The notes beneath the pieces are model-generated. The model did no database searches. It was not told the DNA's origin and saw nothing but the letters and a program-made list of their open reading frames with translations. Of a DNA stretch of 64,000 nucleotides, positions 45,288 to 54,867 are shown in pieces (position 1 is the first letter of the stretch; each line of letters starts with the position of its first letter). The DNA is from Rhizobium sp. 18055 (GTDB taxonomy: Bacteria; Pseudomonadota; Alphaproteobacteria; Rhizobiales; Rhizobiaceae): assembly GCF_902706285.1 (NCBI RefSeq), contig NZ_CACSKD010000007.1, positions 124,001-188,000 on the forward strand. Direction: 5' to 3'. The position numbers and the translations under genes are program-made.

Positions 45288-46967
45288 CTAGAACAGCCCC
45301 TCTATAGAACCCTGCTCATTGAGATGGATCCGCTCGGCAGCGGGTGATTTCGGCAGGCCGGGCATGGTCATGATCTCGCCGGTGATGACGACGACGAAGC
45401 CGGCGCCGGCCGACAGCCGCACTTCGCGCACCGAGACGATATGGCCCTCAGGCGCCCCGCGCAGGTTCGGATCGGTCGAGAACGAATACTGCGTCTTGGC
45501 GATGCAGACCGGCAGGTGGCCGTAGCCCTGCTCTTCCCAGATCTTCAATTGGTCGCGCACCGCTTTGGTCGCCGTCACCTCGCCGGCGTGGTAGATCTGC
45601 GCCGCAACCTCTTCGATCTTCTGCATCAGCGGCATGGTATCGGCATAGATCGGCGCGAATTTGGCCGCACCCGACTGCGCCATCTCCACCACTTTCCTGG
45701 AGAGCTCCTCGATACCGGCAGAGCCTTCCGCCCAGTGCCGGCACAAGATGGCCTCGGCGCCGAGATGCGCCACGTAGTCCTTCACCGCCTGCACTTCCGC
45801 ATCGGTGTCCGAGACGAAGTGGTTGATGGCAACGACAACCGGCACGCCGAATTTGCGCACATTGGCAACATGCCGCCCGAGATTGGCGCAGCCGCGTGTC
45901 AATGCCGCGACGTCCTCGCGGCCGAGTTCGCCCTTGGCGACGCCGCCGTTCATCTTCAGCGCACGCACCGTCGCGACGATCACCGCGGCATCCGGCTTCA
46001 GCCCGGCCTTGCGGCATTTGATGTCGAAGAATTTCTCCGCCCCGAGATCGGCCCCGAAGCCGGCTTCCGTCACCACGTAATCGGCAAGCTTCAACGCCGT
46101 CTTGGTGGCGATCACCGAGTTGCAGCCATGGGCGATATTGGCAAACGGCCCGCCATGCACAAGCGCCGGATTGTTCTCCAGCGTCTGCACCAGGTTCGGC
46201 TGCATCGCATCTTTCAAAAGCACCGCCATGGCGCCATCGGCCTTGAGATCGCGGGCAAACACCGGCGTCTTGTCGAAACGGTAGCCGATGATGATGTTAC
46301 CGAGCCGCTCTTCGAGGTCTTCGAGATCGGAGGCCAGGCAGAGGATCGCCATCACCTCCGACGCGACCGTGATGTCGAACCCGCCCTCGCGCGGAAACCC
46401 GTTGGAGACGCCGCCGAGCGAAGCGACGATCTCGCGCAGCGCCCGGTCGTTCATATCCATGGCGCGGCGCCAGCTGACGCGGCGCACGTCGATATCCAGC
46501 GCATTGCCCCAGTAGATATGATTGTCGATCATCGCCGCCAGCAGATTGTGCGCCGAGGTGATCGCATGAAAATCGCCGGTGAAGTGGAGGTTGATGTCCT
46601 CCATCGGCACCACCTGCGCATAGCCGCCGCCAGCAGCCCCGCCCTTGATGCCGAAGCATGGGCCGAGCGAAGGCTCGCGCACGCAGATCACGGCCTTCTG
46701 TCCGATCCGGTTGAGGCCGTCTCCGAGCCCCACCGTCGTCGTCGTCTTGCCCTCGCCGGCTGGCGTCGGGTTGATGGCGGTGACGAGAATGAGCTTGCCG
46801 TCTGGCCTGTGCGATAGCCCGGCGGTGAACTCGGCGCTGATCTTCGCCTTGTCATGCCCATAGGGAGACAGTTGCGAAGCAGGAATGCCGAGCTTGTCGC
46901 CGATCTCATAGATCGGCTTTTTCGTTGCGGCACGCGCAATTTCGATGTCGGTCTTATACTCGGTCAT
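45288..46967 (-). CDS. fhs: Formate--tetrahydrofolate ligase
   Basis: 559 residues. It makes 10-formyl-THF from formate, THF and ATP in one-carbon metabolism. The P-loop is [18 protein letters not shown] (about residues 65-82), followed by [20 protein letters not shown] and the C-terminal [10 protein letters not shown]. The ATG at 46967 ([10 protein letters not shown]) has GAGAG upstream and fits the family. A longer in-frame start at 47153 would add 62 residues that overlap the divergent gene. Monocistronic. Confidence 0.96.
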   Translation of the reverse strand: MTEYKTDIEIARAATKKPIYEIGDKLGIPASQLSPYGHDKAKISAEFTAGLSHRPDGKLILVTAINPTPAGEGKTTTTVGLGDGLNRIGQKAVICVREPSLGPCFGIKGGAAGGGYAQVVPMEDINLHFTGDFHAITSAHNLLAAMIDNHIYWGNALDIDVRRVSWRRAMDMNDRALREIVASLGGVSNGFPREGGFDITVASEVMAILCLASDLEDLEERLGNIIIGYRFDKTPVFARDLKADGAMAVLLKDAMQPNLVQTLENNPALVHGGPFANIAHGCNSVIATKTALKLADYVVTEAGFGADLGAEKFFDIKCRKAGLKPDAAVIVATVRALKMNGGVAKGELGREDVAALTRGCANLGRHVANVRKFGVPVVVAINHFVSDTDAEVQAVKDYVAHLGAEAILCRHWAEGSAGIEELSRKVVEMAQSGAAKFAPIYADTMPLMQKIEEVAAQIYHAGEVTATKAVRDQLKIWEEQGYGHLPVCIAKTQYSFSTDPNLRGAPEGHIVSVREVRLSAGAGFVVVITGEIMTMPGLPKSPAAERIHLNEQGSIEGLF

Positions 46968-47118
46968 GCCGCTCTCAGCCTCTTTTCGTCCACTCGTCGC
47001 CACATTTATTTCAATGGAGTCGCGAAATATACCGAAAGTTTGCCACCCCGGCAGTTGCGCGCAGACCGGCCCTGCCTCTATCACCGATCCATTGATCAAG
47101 CATTCGCGGGGACAAGCC

Positions 47119-47631
47119 ATGAAATCACTCGAGCTCATCGTCGAGCGCATCATCCTTTCCAGCCGGTGGCTCCTTGTCGTCTTCTATCTCGGCCTCGCCA
47201 TGTCGCTCGCCGTCTATGCCGTGTCCTTCGGCTACAAGTTCTACAAGGTCACGATCAACGTCTTCACCTATGACGAGGGCGAGATGATCCTTGCCATGCT
47301 CGGCCTGATAGACGCGGCACTGGTTGCCAGCCTGGTCGTCATGGTGATGATCTCGGGCTATGAGAATTTCGTCAGTCGCTTCGACGAAACCGAGGCCGAT
47401 GTCTCCTTCATCGGCAAGCTCGACGCTGGCAGCCTGAAGATCAAGGTTGCCTCCTCGATCGTCGCCATCTCCTCCATCCACCTGCTGCAGGTCTTCCTGA
47501 ATTCCGACCGGTTCACGGATGGCAAGATCATGTGGCTCACAGCGATGCATCTCGCTTTTGTCGTCTCCGCCGTCATGCTCGGCTTTCTCGAACAACTGAT
47601 GAAGAAGACCAAGGATACGTCGAAGATCTAG
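47119..47631 (+). CDS. TIGR00645/YqhA family membrane protein (170 aa)
   Basis: Short inner-membrane protein with about four TM helices (residues about 15-35, 52-78, 105-125, 135-155). Family pattern: [20 protein letters not shown] at the start, [20 protein letters not shown] in the middle and [15 protein letters not shown]. Function unknown. It diverges from fhs across about 150 bp. The start ATG follows GGGGACAAG. Confidence 0.9.
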   Translation: MKSLELIVERIILSSRWLLVVFYLGLAMSLAVYAVSFGYKFYKVTINVFTYDEGEMILAMLGLIDAALVASLVVMVMISGYENFVSRFDETEADVSFIGKLDAGSLKIKVASSIVAISSIHLLQVFLNSDRFTDGKIMWLTAMHLAFVVSAVMLGFLEQLMKKTKDTSKI

Positions 47632-47779
47632 AGCAACGATGATTCGCCTGCACAGGCCTCCGCAACCTACCGTAGACAGCCATTGCCTTATATCGTTGCG
47701 GCCTGCGCAACAAAGCAGCAGGCCGTCGCCCATCGGTTGATTTCGAAACCGCTTGAAAACAACTCAGCGGGGATATTTT

Positions 47780-47811
47780 GTGATTAAATTATAACACCGT
47801 AATTTAATCAC
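47780..47811. promoter_or_regulatory. 12-bp perfect inverted repeat upstream of the LuxR-type gene
   Basis: GTGATTAAATTA, an 8-nt spacer, then TAATTTAATCAC. It lies 84 bp before the regulator's start codon in an AT-rich 263-bp intergenic space. There is no T tract beyond it, so an operator is more likely than a terminator. Confidence 0.6.
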
Positions 47812-47894
47812 TGTGCGTCGCAACAATTGTCACTAGCAAATATATCAGAGACGATATCTTATCATCCGAAATGTAGGCAGACAGGGACTCGTTG

Positions 47895-48614
47895 ATGTCT
47901 TACGTAACTACCTCGGAAAGACAGTCCGTACTGACGGCCGAGATGACTGCGGTAAAGACCAGGGCGGCTTTTGCTCAGGCGCTGATCCGCTCCGCCGAGG
48001 CATTCGGCTTCAAGCACGCCACGCTGATGGATGCCCCGACCGCCGAAAGTTTCCTGATCAAGTCCCTGCTGATCGAAACCAATCTTCCGACAGCCTATGT
48101 GAACCAGTTCGATCGTGCGCGTTTCATGCAGCTGCCGCTATTCTCCAGCGGCGTTTCAAGCTCGGTCATACCGAGAACGTGGAACCTCAGCGACAAGGGC
48201 AGTGTGTTTCCCGCCGAGCTGCAGGAATTGCAAAGAACCTTCGGCATGCAAGTCGGTGTTGCCCTTCCTGTCCACGCCGCCGACGGACACCGGCTGCTCT
48301 TCTGGTTCGCAGGCACCCGCGCACCGCTCGGACCAACCGAGATCAACGAGCTGACCATGGTCATGCTGCATGCACTGGACGCCTTCAATCTGGTGAAATC
48401 GTCCAAAACCACCGAGTACCCGCCTTTGTCTGCGCGTGAGCGCGAAGTCGTGCGCTGGACATCGCAGGGCAAGACCTCGATCGAGATCGGCCAGATCCTG
48501 TCACTGTCTGACCACACCGTGAACGCCTATATGACCAGCGCCATAAAGAAGCTGGATTGCGTCAACCGCACCCAGCTGGTCGCCAAGGCGATCCGCTACA
48601 AGCTGATCGCCTGA
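47895..48614 (+). CDS. LuxR-family transcriptional regulator (239 aa)
   Basis: Two-part protein. The N-terminal ~160 residues have the length and pattern of an autoinducer-binding domain (TAYVNQFDRARFMQLPLF and GVALPVHAADGHRLLFWFAG). The C-terminal LuxR HTH spans about 172-236 (PLSAREREVVRWTSQGKTSI, then LSLSDHTVNAYM). No luxI-type synthase is nearby, and several of the usual acyl-HSL contact Trp residues are not evident, so it is an orphan ('solo') regulator with an unknown ligand. The ATG 47895 has AGGGA 7 bp upstream. Confidence 0.9.
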   Translation: MSYVTTSERQSVLTAEMTAVKTRAAFAQALIRSAEAFGFKHATLMDAPTAESFLIKSLLIETNLPTAYVNQFDRARFMQLPLFSSGVSSSVIPRTWNLSDKGSVFPAELQELQRTFGMQVGVALPVHAADGHRLLFWFAGTRAPLGPTEINELTMVMLHALDAFNLVKSSKTTEYPPLSAREREVVRWTSQGKTSIEIGQILSLSDHTVNAYMTSAIKKLDCVNRTQLVAKAIRYKLIA

Positions 48615-48655
48615 CGGACGCCAGGCGGTCCAACAGACCTGCCAGCCGAACCGCC

Positions 48656-49789
48656 CTAGCGGCCCAGCACGGCGCGCATTTCCACCAGGTTCGAGCGCAC
48701 TCTCAACATGTAGAAGCCCATGGTCGCCAGATGGCTCGGCATGATCCAGCCATCCTCGCGCCCATTCGAGATGATCGCTGGCTGGATCCGCAAGGCCGAC
48801 TGGAACTGTGCATTGGTGGCGCCGTAAAGCGCTCCGAGATTGCGCTCCGCCACGACCCGCGAAAAGTCCGACTGGGCTGCAGCGAGGATGGCATAATAGC
48901 CGTAAAGCTGGCCGTAGGCGAACCAGAAGCGATCATCCGCACGCGTGTCGAACCAGCCGCGGGCGTGGTTCGCGGACCGTTCCGCCAGCATGTCGGAGGT
49001 GCTGCCGAGATCGTTGGCGATACGGTCGATGAACTGGATCAGGTTGTCGGCGCGGCTGTCGAATACGGCGTTGCAGCTGGCAAGGTCGGTGTTGAACTTG
49101 CGAAGGCTTTCGATCGCCGAGCGATAGTAGCTCGGCGTCGGTGTCTTCGGACCGAACGGATCGAGCCCGAAATACCAGCTATACTCGTCGAACTGCAGGT
49201 TGCCGCGCGCCTTCTGCAGGTCGTTGTTGATGCCCGACGTGCCGCGCACGCGGCCAAGTGAATCGACCAGTTCGACGGCGGTACGGCGCACGGCCTGGTT
49301 CACGCCACGCTGGAAGGAAGCCTTGTTGTCGAGGAAAGGCGTGTGATCCCAGTCGATCCCGAAAAAGCCGAGGCGATACAGCAGCATGGAGGAAATCCAC
49401 GCATTCTGGTTGACGTTGAAGTCGGTGAGATCGGCGGTCACATCGACGATCGCCGAGCGCTGGCATACTTTGGCAGCCGGTGCAGCAGCCCCTTCGGCGA
49501 CCGGCAGTTCCTGTCCGGCAGGAACCTTGCGCTCGGCAAGCCGGTATTGATCGACAAAGGAAGGATTGAAGCCCGTCCACGCTTGCGTCTGCCAGAAGAA
49601 GTAGCCGTAGAGCGCCACCATCAGCGCCAGAAAACCGAGTACCGGCAGCCGCACCATCCAGCTGCGCTGCACATACCAGCCGCGCGCCGCCATGAACGGC
49701 CAGAAGGCCCATGCGACGAAAAGCCGTGCCCAACGACCAATCGTCCGGCCGATCGATCTGAAAAAACCGGAGATTCCGTCAAGCATCAT
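48656..49789 (-). CDS. DUF2333 family protein (377 aa)
   Basis: One TM helix at about residues 45-68 (LPVLGFLALMVALYGYFFW) after a Trp/Arg-rich cytoplasmic start, then a ~300-residue periplasmic part. DUF2333 blocks include VDVTADLTDFNVNQNAWISS, the segment DNKASFQRGVNQAVRR, LQFDEYSWYFGLDPFG and the end HLATMGFYMLRVRSNLVEMR. Function unknown. Two start ATGs stand in tandem; GGGAG favours the second (49786). It is preceded, 104 bp upstream, by a coiled-coil protein gene on the same strand. Confidence 0.88.
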   Translation of the reverse strand: MMLDGISGFFRSIGRTIGRWARLFVAWAFWPFMAARGWYVQRSWMVRLPVLGFLALMVALYGYFFWQTQAWTGFNPSFVDQYRLAERKVPAGQELPVAEGAAAPAAKVCQRSAIVDVTADLTDFNVNQNAWISSMLLYRLGFFGIDWDHTPFLDNKASFQRGVNQAVRRTAVELVDSLGRVRGTSGINNDLQKARGNLQFDEYSWYFGLDPFGPKTPTPSYYRSAIESLRKFNTDLASCNAVFDSRADNLIQFIDRIANDLGSTSDMLAERSANHARGWFDTRADDRFWFAYGQLYGYYAILAAAQSDFSRVVAERNLGALYGATNAQFQSALRIQPAIISNGREDGWIMPSHLATMGFYMLRVRSNLVEMRAVLGR

Positions 49790-49892
49790 CTGCTCCCATG
49801 CGGCAAGAGGCGAGTATACAATCAGCCATCAGATATGTGCTCGGCTGCCAAACGGCAACATCATGCTGATATTATTGTTTCTTCAGCCGATG

Positions 49893-50966
49893 TTATGGAC
49901 GTAACATCCGCAACCGCAGTCGCGACGAGATTTTCGTCGTGTCGATCAGCGGCGCTCCTGCCTCGTCTTCCGATGAAGGTGCAAAGGCCGCAAACCTTTC
50001 GCCGAACTGCGCATCCGCGGCACGCTTGCGGTGCTCGATCTCCTGCGGCAGCAGCATCTCGCGTTCGAACAGAACAATCGCATCGGCGATATTGGGAAAC
50101 AGTTCCGACGAGATCTGGACTTTCGAGCCCGGAATGTCGGTATCGACCTGCGCCTGATAGATCAGCAGCCGCTCTTCCGTGTCGATCATCAGCTTGCGCA
50201 TCAGCGTGTTGCATTTGCCAACCTGAGCGTTGAGGCAATCCACCAGCAGTTGGAAGATGCCGATGAAGCGCTCCCTGCGCTGGCTTTCGTCGCGCAATTC
50301 GTGCTCCTGGCCGGAAACCTCGTTTGCCTGCGCTTTCAGCGCCTGGCGCTCCTGCTCCATCCGCTCCCATTCGGCCTTGCTGCCGTAGACGCCGATCCGG
50401 CCCTGCGTCGTCAGCGCCTTGGCATTGAGCTCCTTGATGCGGATACGGGCGATATCGACCTGATCCACCAGCCTGCGGCGGCGCTCGACGATATCGACGA
50501 GTTGCCGCTCCGCGCGCTTGTGAGCCGACAGCGAAACCGTTCGGTAGCGTGAGATCAACCCGGCAAGTCGATCGGACTTGTCCATCAGGTCGCGCAACCG
50601 CTCGACGACGGGCGCCGCCCGGACCCGGCTGCTGTGGCGACGCCACATCCGCTGGCGCGAAAAATGTCCGATAAACCGCTCCGTTGCCGTCAGCCCGCGA
50701 AAACTGTCCAGATCCGCGGAAACCCTGACGGTCATCAGATCGAGGTTGGCAACCAGTTCGGCAAGCAGGTCGGCCAGATTGCCGGCATCCGCCGCAGCAC
50801 TCTGAAAGCGCTCGTTTTCGACCAGAAAGCGCTCGTCTCCGATGTCAGCGGGGCTTCGCGCGAACGCACCGATGAATTCGACACAGGCAGACACCCGCGT
50901 CGGCAGCTCTTCAGCCAGGACGCCGGCGGCATTGATTATGGTGTCAAACGAGACAGGCTTGCGCAC
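49893..50966 (-). CDS. Coiled-coil protein of unknown function (about 357 aa)
   Basis: No family recognised. It is soluble, helical throughout, rich in Arg/Glu/Gln, with a probable coiled coil at about residues 150-260 (for example RQLVDIVERRRRLVDQV and MEQERQALKAQANEVSGQE). No signal peptide or TM. The start is uncertain: I favour the GTG at 50966 with GGGGAAG upstream, while a TTG at 51032 would add 22 residues but lacks a Shine-Dalgarno. It is co-oriented with the DUF2333 gene and may function with it. Confidence 0.7.
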   Translation of the reverse strand: MRKPVSFDTIINAAGVLAEELPTRVSACVEFIGAFARSPADIGDERFLVENERFQSAAADAGNLADLLAELVANLDLMTVRVSADLDSFRGLTATERFIGHFSRQRMWRRHSSRVRAAPVVERLRDLMDKSDRLAGLISRYRTVSLSAHKRAERQLVDIVERRRRLVDQVDIARIRIKELNAKALTTQGRIGVYGSKAEWERMEQERQALKAQANEVSGQEHELRDESQRRERFIGIFQLLVDCLNAQVGKCNTLMRKLMIDTEERLLIYQAQVDTDIPGSKVQISSELFPNIADAIVLFEREMLLPQEIEHRKRAADAQFGERFAAFAPSSEDEAGAPLIDTTKISSRLRLRMLRP

Positions 50967-51054
50967 CGAACTTCCCCGGGAATCGAATGGCCTCAAACTA
51001 GCCTTTCGTTTCGACAAAGAAAACAGCTGCAATGCATGAGATACGCCCCCAGCG

Positions 51055-51657
51055 CTAGGCGCGTTCCGCAGTCCATTCGCCGTTCATCGCGTCATCCCAA
51101 TGACGCCGGCACAGCGAAACATATTTCTCGTTGCCGCCAACCTCGATCTGCGCCCCTTCCCTTGCAACATTGCCGCCGGCGTCGAGCCGCACCACCATCG
51201 TCGCCTTGCGGCCGCAATGGCAGATGGTGCGGACTTCCCGCATCTCGTCGGCAATCGCCATTAGTTCCTGCGAGGCCGGAAACAGCTTGCCCTGGAAATC
51301 CGTTCTCAACCCGTAGACCATGACGGGGATGTTGAGGCGATCGACCACGCGGGCCAGCTGCCAGACATGCTGGCGCGTCATGAAGTGTGCCTCATCGACG
51401 AAGATGCAGGCAATCGGCTCGCCGGAACCGCTGAGCTCGGTAATCAACGCCAGCAGATCGGCCTCCTGCTCGAAGGCGACCGCACTGGCCTGGAGCCCGA
51501 TGCGCGAACCGATGATGCCCTTGCCCGCGCGCTCGTCGAAGGCCGCTATCAAAAGCAGCGCGCGCATGCCGCGTTCTTCGTAATTATAGGCGGCCTGCAA
51601 CAGCATCGTCGATTTGCCGGCATTCATCGTCGAGTAGTTGAAATAGAGCTTTGCCAT
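51055..51657 (-). CDS. tdk: Thymidine kinase
   Basis: 200 residues, type II TK. It phosphorylates thymidine with ATP in pyrimidine salvage. P-loop STMNAGKSTMLLQ (about residues 9-21), the Walker B-like IFVDEAHFMTRQHVWQL (about 87-103), zinc-binding Cys pairs CHCGRK and SLCRRHW, and the substrate lasso between them (TMVVRLDAGGN). Tetrameric in characterised relatives. It diverges from choX across 246 bp. Confidence 0.96.
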   Translation of the reverse strand: MAKLYFNYSTMNAGKSTMLLQAAYNYEERGMRALLLIAAFDERAGKGIIGSRIGLQASAVAFEQEADLLALITELSGSGEPIACIFVDEAHFMTRQHVWQLARVVDRLNIPVMVYGLRTDFQGKLFPASQELMAIADEMREVRTICHCGRKATMVVRLDAGGNVAREGAQIEVGGNEKYVSLCRRHWDDAMNGEWTAERA

Positions 51658-51903
51658 CGCTTTCTCCCTATTTCTGCTTCTTGGGAGCTCGAAAGAGCGA
51701 AGAAAAGCCCCGCATTTCGTTAATCACAGAAAATTCCCGACAAATCCCTTCAAAAACCTGAGAAAACCCAGGAAATCCAAGCATTCGCTTAAAATGCTGC
51801 ACGTCGCAATCGGATACCGCAATGCGGCGCAAACGCAATGAGGTCGCTTGTAAAACTCCGCTATTGGTGATTGGCTTGGGAACGTAAGACTGGGAGTCAA
51901 TAA

Positions 51904-52860
51904 ATGAAAACGACAAGCGCATTCAAACTGATCACTGCCACTGCAGTTGCCGCTCTCTCTGTCGCAACCGCCGCATTTTCTGCAGATCCCGCCAGCTGCT
52001 CCGCGGTCCGGTTGTCGGACGTTGGCTGGACGGACATTACCGCCACCACAGCCACCGCATCCGTGATCCTCAAGGGTCTCGGCTACACCCCCGACGTCAA
52101 GGTTCTCTCCGTACCGGTCACCTACCAGTCGCTGAAGAACAAGGACATCGACATCTTCCTTGGTAACTGGATGCCGACGCAGGAAAAGGACGTTCGTCCG
52201 TTCATCGACGACAAGTCGGTGGAATCCTTCGGCCCCAACCTGACAGGCGCGAAATACACATTGGCGACCAACGCCAAGGGCGCTGAACTCGGTATCAAGG
52301 ACTTCAAGGATATTGCCGCCCACAAGGAAGACCTTGACGGCAAGATCTACGGCATCGAGCCGGGCAATGACGGCAACCGCCTCGTCATGGACCTGATCGA
52401 GAAGGACACCTTCGGCATGAAGGGCATGGAGGTGGTTGAATCCTCCGAGCAGGGCATGCTGGCGCAGGTCGCCCGCGCCGAAAAGGCCGGCAAGGCCGTC
52501 GTCTTCCTCGGCTGGGCACCGCATCCGATGAACGAGAACTTCAAGCTCACCTATCTCACCGGTGGCGACGATGTTTTCGGTCCTGACTTCGGCGGCGCCA
52601 AGGTGTTCACCAACGTCCGTGCAGGCTATACCGCCGATTGCCCGAACGTCGGCACCATGCTCAAGAACATGGTTTTCTCTCTGCCGATGGAAAACCAGAT
52701 CATGGGCAAGATCCTGAACGACGGCGAAGAGCCTGAAAAGGCTGCAACGGAATGGCTGAAGGCCAATCCGACGGCAATCGAACCGTGGCTGGCCGGCGTC
52801 AAGACGCTCGACGGCTCCGGTGACGGCCTTGCTGCCGTCAAGAAAAGCCTCGGCCTCTGA
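51904..52860 (+). CDS. choX: Choline ABC transporter substrate-binding protein
   Basis: 318 residues with a signal peptide (about 1-27, VATAAFSADPA). It belongs to the OpuAC/ChoX type of periplasmic binding protein. Binding-site aromatic segments include RLSDVGWTDI, the stretch FLGNWMPTQEKDVRP and FLGWAPHPMNENF, which in S. meliloti ChoX form the cage around the trimethylammonium group. GGGAG precedes the ATG. It is the first gene of choXWV. Glycine betaine is an alternative substrate, but the rhizobial setting favours choline. Confidence 0.93.
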   Translation: MKTTSAFKLITATAVAALSVATAAFSADPASCSAVRLSDVGWTDITATTATASVILKGLGYTPDVKVLSVPVTYQSLKNKDIDIFLGNWMPTQEKDVRPFIDDKSVESFGPNLTGAKYTLATNAKGAELGIKDFKDIAAHKEDLDGKIYGIEPGNDGNRLVMDLIEKDTFGMKGMEVVESSEQGMLAQVARAEKAGKAVVFLGWAPHPMNENFKLTYLTGGDDVFGPDFGGAKVFTNVRAGYTADCPNVGTMLKNMVFSLPMENQIMGKILNDGEEPEKAATEWLKANPTAIEPWLAGVKTLDGSGDGLAAVKKSLGL

Positions 52861-52869
52861 TAACGAACA

Positions 52870-52893
52870 GCGGGGTGGCCTTGGCCGCCCCGC
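52870..52893 (+). other. Intergenic hairpin between choX and choW
   Basis: GCGGGGTGGCC / GGCCGCCCCGC (11 bp with one G-U pair) in the 81-bp gap. No T tract. Such stems after binding-protein genes often stabilise the upstream mRNA and give more binding protein than permease. Confidence 0.6.
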
Positions 52894-52941
52894 ACTCGCT
52901 ATCGTCGCTCCTGTTGTTGTTCTTTCTGGATAGGCACGCCC

Positions 52942-53787
52942 TTGAACTGGATCACCGACTTTAAAATCCCCATCGGTCCCTGGGCGAAAGCCTTCGTGGA
53001 TTGGCTCACCACAAATGCCGACTGGTTCTTCAACCAGCTCGCCTTCGTCCTGTCGCACGTCATCGACGGGATCCTTTTCATCCTGCAGAAGCCGCATCCG
53101 CTGATCGTCATCCTCGGCATCACCGCGATCGCCTATCTCCTGCGCCGCTCCTTTGTCGTGGCAATCTTCACCTGTCTCGGGCTGCTGTTCATCATGAACC
53201 AGGGCTACTGGAAGGAAACCACATCGACGCTGGCGCTGGTGCTTGCCTCGACCTTCGTCAGCATGCTCGTCGGCATTCCGCTCGGCATTGCCGCCGCCCG
53301 CCGCTCCTGGGTCAACTCCGTGCTGCGGCCCATTCTCGACTTGATGCAGACCATTCCGACATTCGTCTATCTGATTCCAGCGCTTATCCTTTTCGGCCTC
53401 GGCATGGTCCCCGGCCTGATCGCAACCGTCATCTTCGCGATCCCCGCCCCGATCCGCCTGACCCGCCTCGGCATCATCTCCACACCGCCCTCGCTGGTCG
53501 AGGCGGCCGAATCCTTCGGCGCCACGCCGATGCAGGTGCTGCGCAAGGTCGAGCTTCCCTATGCGATGCCGCAGATCATGGCCGGCCTGACGCAGACGAT
53601 CATGCTGTCGCTGTCGATGGTGGTCATCGCCGCCCTCGTCGGCGCCGACGGCCTCGGCGTGCCCGTGGTTCGCGCCCTGAATACCGTCAACGTCGCCAAG
53701 GGCTTCGAGGCAGGCCTCTGCATCGTCATCCTGGCGATCATCCTCGACCGAATGTTCCGCGTGGCGGGTGAAGGAGACGGAGCATGA
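52942..53787 (+). CDS. choW: Choline ABC transporter permease
   Basis: 281 residues, TTG start with GGATAGG about 8 bp upstream. An N-terminal amphipathic region precedes about seven TM helices. The ABC-contact loop (EAA motif) is LVEAAESFGATPMQVLRKVE (about residues 183-202). It is of the OpuAB/ProW type and forms the membrane channel with ChoX and ChoV. Its stop overlaps the choV start (ATGA). Confidence 0.93.
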   Translation: MNWITDFKIPIGPWAKAFVDWLTTNADWFFNQLAFVLSHVIDGILFILQKPHPLIVILGITAIAYLLRRSFVVAIFTCLGLLFIMNQGYWKETTSTLALVLASTFVSMLVGIPLGIAAARRSWVNSVLRPILDLMQTIPTFVYLIPALILFGLGMVPGLIATVIFAIPAPIRLTRLGIISTPPSLVEAAESFGATPMQVLRKVELPYAMPQIMAGLTQTIMLSLSMVVIAALVGADGLGVPVVRALNTVNVAKGFEAGLCIVILAIILDRMFRVAGEGDGA

Positions 53788-54836
53788 GTGCGGTTCGCTT
53801 CGATAATGTCAGCATCGTCTTCGGCGACAAGCCGGAGCGTGCGCTGGCGCTTGCCGACCAGGGCAAGACCCGCGACGAGATCGGCGCCGAAACCGGCCTC
53901 GTACTTGGGGTCGCCGACGCCTCGCTCGAAATCCAGGAAGGCGAAATCCTCGTCCTCATGGGCCTCTCCGGCTCCGGAAAATCGACCCTGCTGCGCGCCG
54001 TCAACGGGCTTGCCCCTGTCGTGCGCGGCGAAGTCACCGTTTCCACCGCGACCGGCCCGGTCAACCCTTACAAGACCAGCGCCAAGGGCCTGCGCGATCT
54101 GCGCATGCACACCGTCTCGATGGTGTTCCAGCAGTTCGCGCTGCTGCCCTGGCGCACCGTCGCCGACAATGTCGGCTTCGGCCTCGAACTGGCCGGCATG
54201 CCGGAGCCTGAGCGCAAGCAGCGCGTTGCCGAACAACTCGAACTGGTCAACCTGACGAAGTGGGCCGACCGCAAGGTCAACGAGCTCTCGGGCGGCATGC
54301 AGCAGCGCGTCGGCCTCGCCCGCGCCTTTGCCACCGGCGCCCCGATCTTGCTGATGGACGAGCCCTTCTCGGCCCTTGATCCACTGATCCGCACCCGTCT
54401 GCAGGACGAACTCCTCGAGTTCCAGCGCCGCCTGAAGAAAACCATCCTGTTTGTCAGCCACGATCTCGACGAAGCCTTCCGCATCGGCAATCGCATCGCC
54501 ATCATGGAAGGCGGCCGCATCATCCAGTGCGGCACGCCGCAGGATATCGTCAAGAACCCGGCCGACCAGTATGTCGCGGATTTCGTCCAGCACATGAACC
54601 CGATCAGCATGCTGACCGCCAAGGACGTGATGCAGGCGGGCCTCGGCGACGCCGCTATCGGCGCCAGCGTTTCTGCCACTGCCAAGGCCGAGACCCCGCT
54701 GATCGATATCCTCGATGCCCTCTCCCGCCAGCCGGGAACCATCGGCGTGGTCGAGAATGGCGCCATCATCGGCACGATCTCCGCTCAAGATGTCGTCGCC
54801 GGGTTGACCCAGCATCGCAACAAGGAACAGGCTTGA
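53784..54836 (+). CDS. choV: Choline ABC transporter ATP-binding protein
   Basis: 350 residues with the N-terminal extension typical of ProV/OpuAA ATPases (DKPERALALADQGKTRDEIG). Walker A is GLSGSGKST (about residue 62), signature LSGGMQQRVGLARAF (about 169) and Walker B PILLMDEPFSALDP. A shortened C-terminal CBS-like piece (IDILDALSRQPGTIGVVENG) may sense ionic strength, as in OpuA. It energises choline uptake, for osmoprotection and as carbon/nitrogen source. Confidence 0.94.
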   Translation: MSAVRFDNVSIVFGDKPERALALADQGKTRDEIGAETGLVLGVADASLEIQEGEILVLMGLSGSGKSTLLRAVNGLAPVVRGEVTVSTATGPVNPYKTSAKGLRDLRMHTVSMVFQQFALLPWRTVADNVGFGLELAGMPEPERKQRVAEQLELVNLTKWADRKVNELSGGMQQRVGLARAFATGAPILLMDEPFSALDPLIRTRLQDELLEFQRRLKKTILFVSHDLDEAFRIGNRIAIMEGGRIIQCGTPQDIVKNPADQYVADFVQHMNPISMLTAKDVMQAGLGDAAIGASVSATAKAETPLIDILDALSRQPGTIGVVENGAIIGTISAQDVVAGLTQHRNKEQA

Positions 54837-54867
54837 TCTGGTCCTCCGCTTCCGCCAGAAAGTGGAC

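Noticed and set aside
46968..47153. A 62-residue N-terminal extension of formate-THF ligase.
   Set aside because: It overlaps the start of the divergent membrane protein gene, lacks family similarity, and the ATG at 46967 has its own ribosome binding site.
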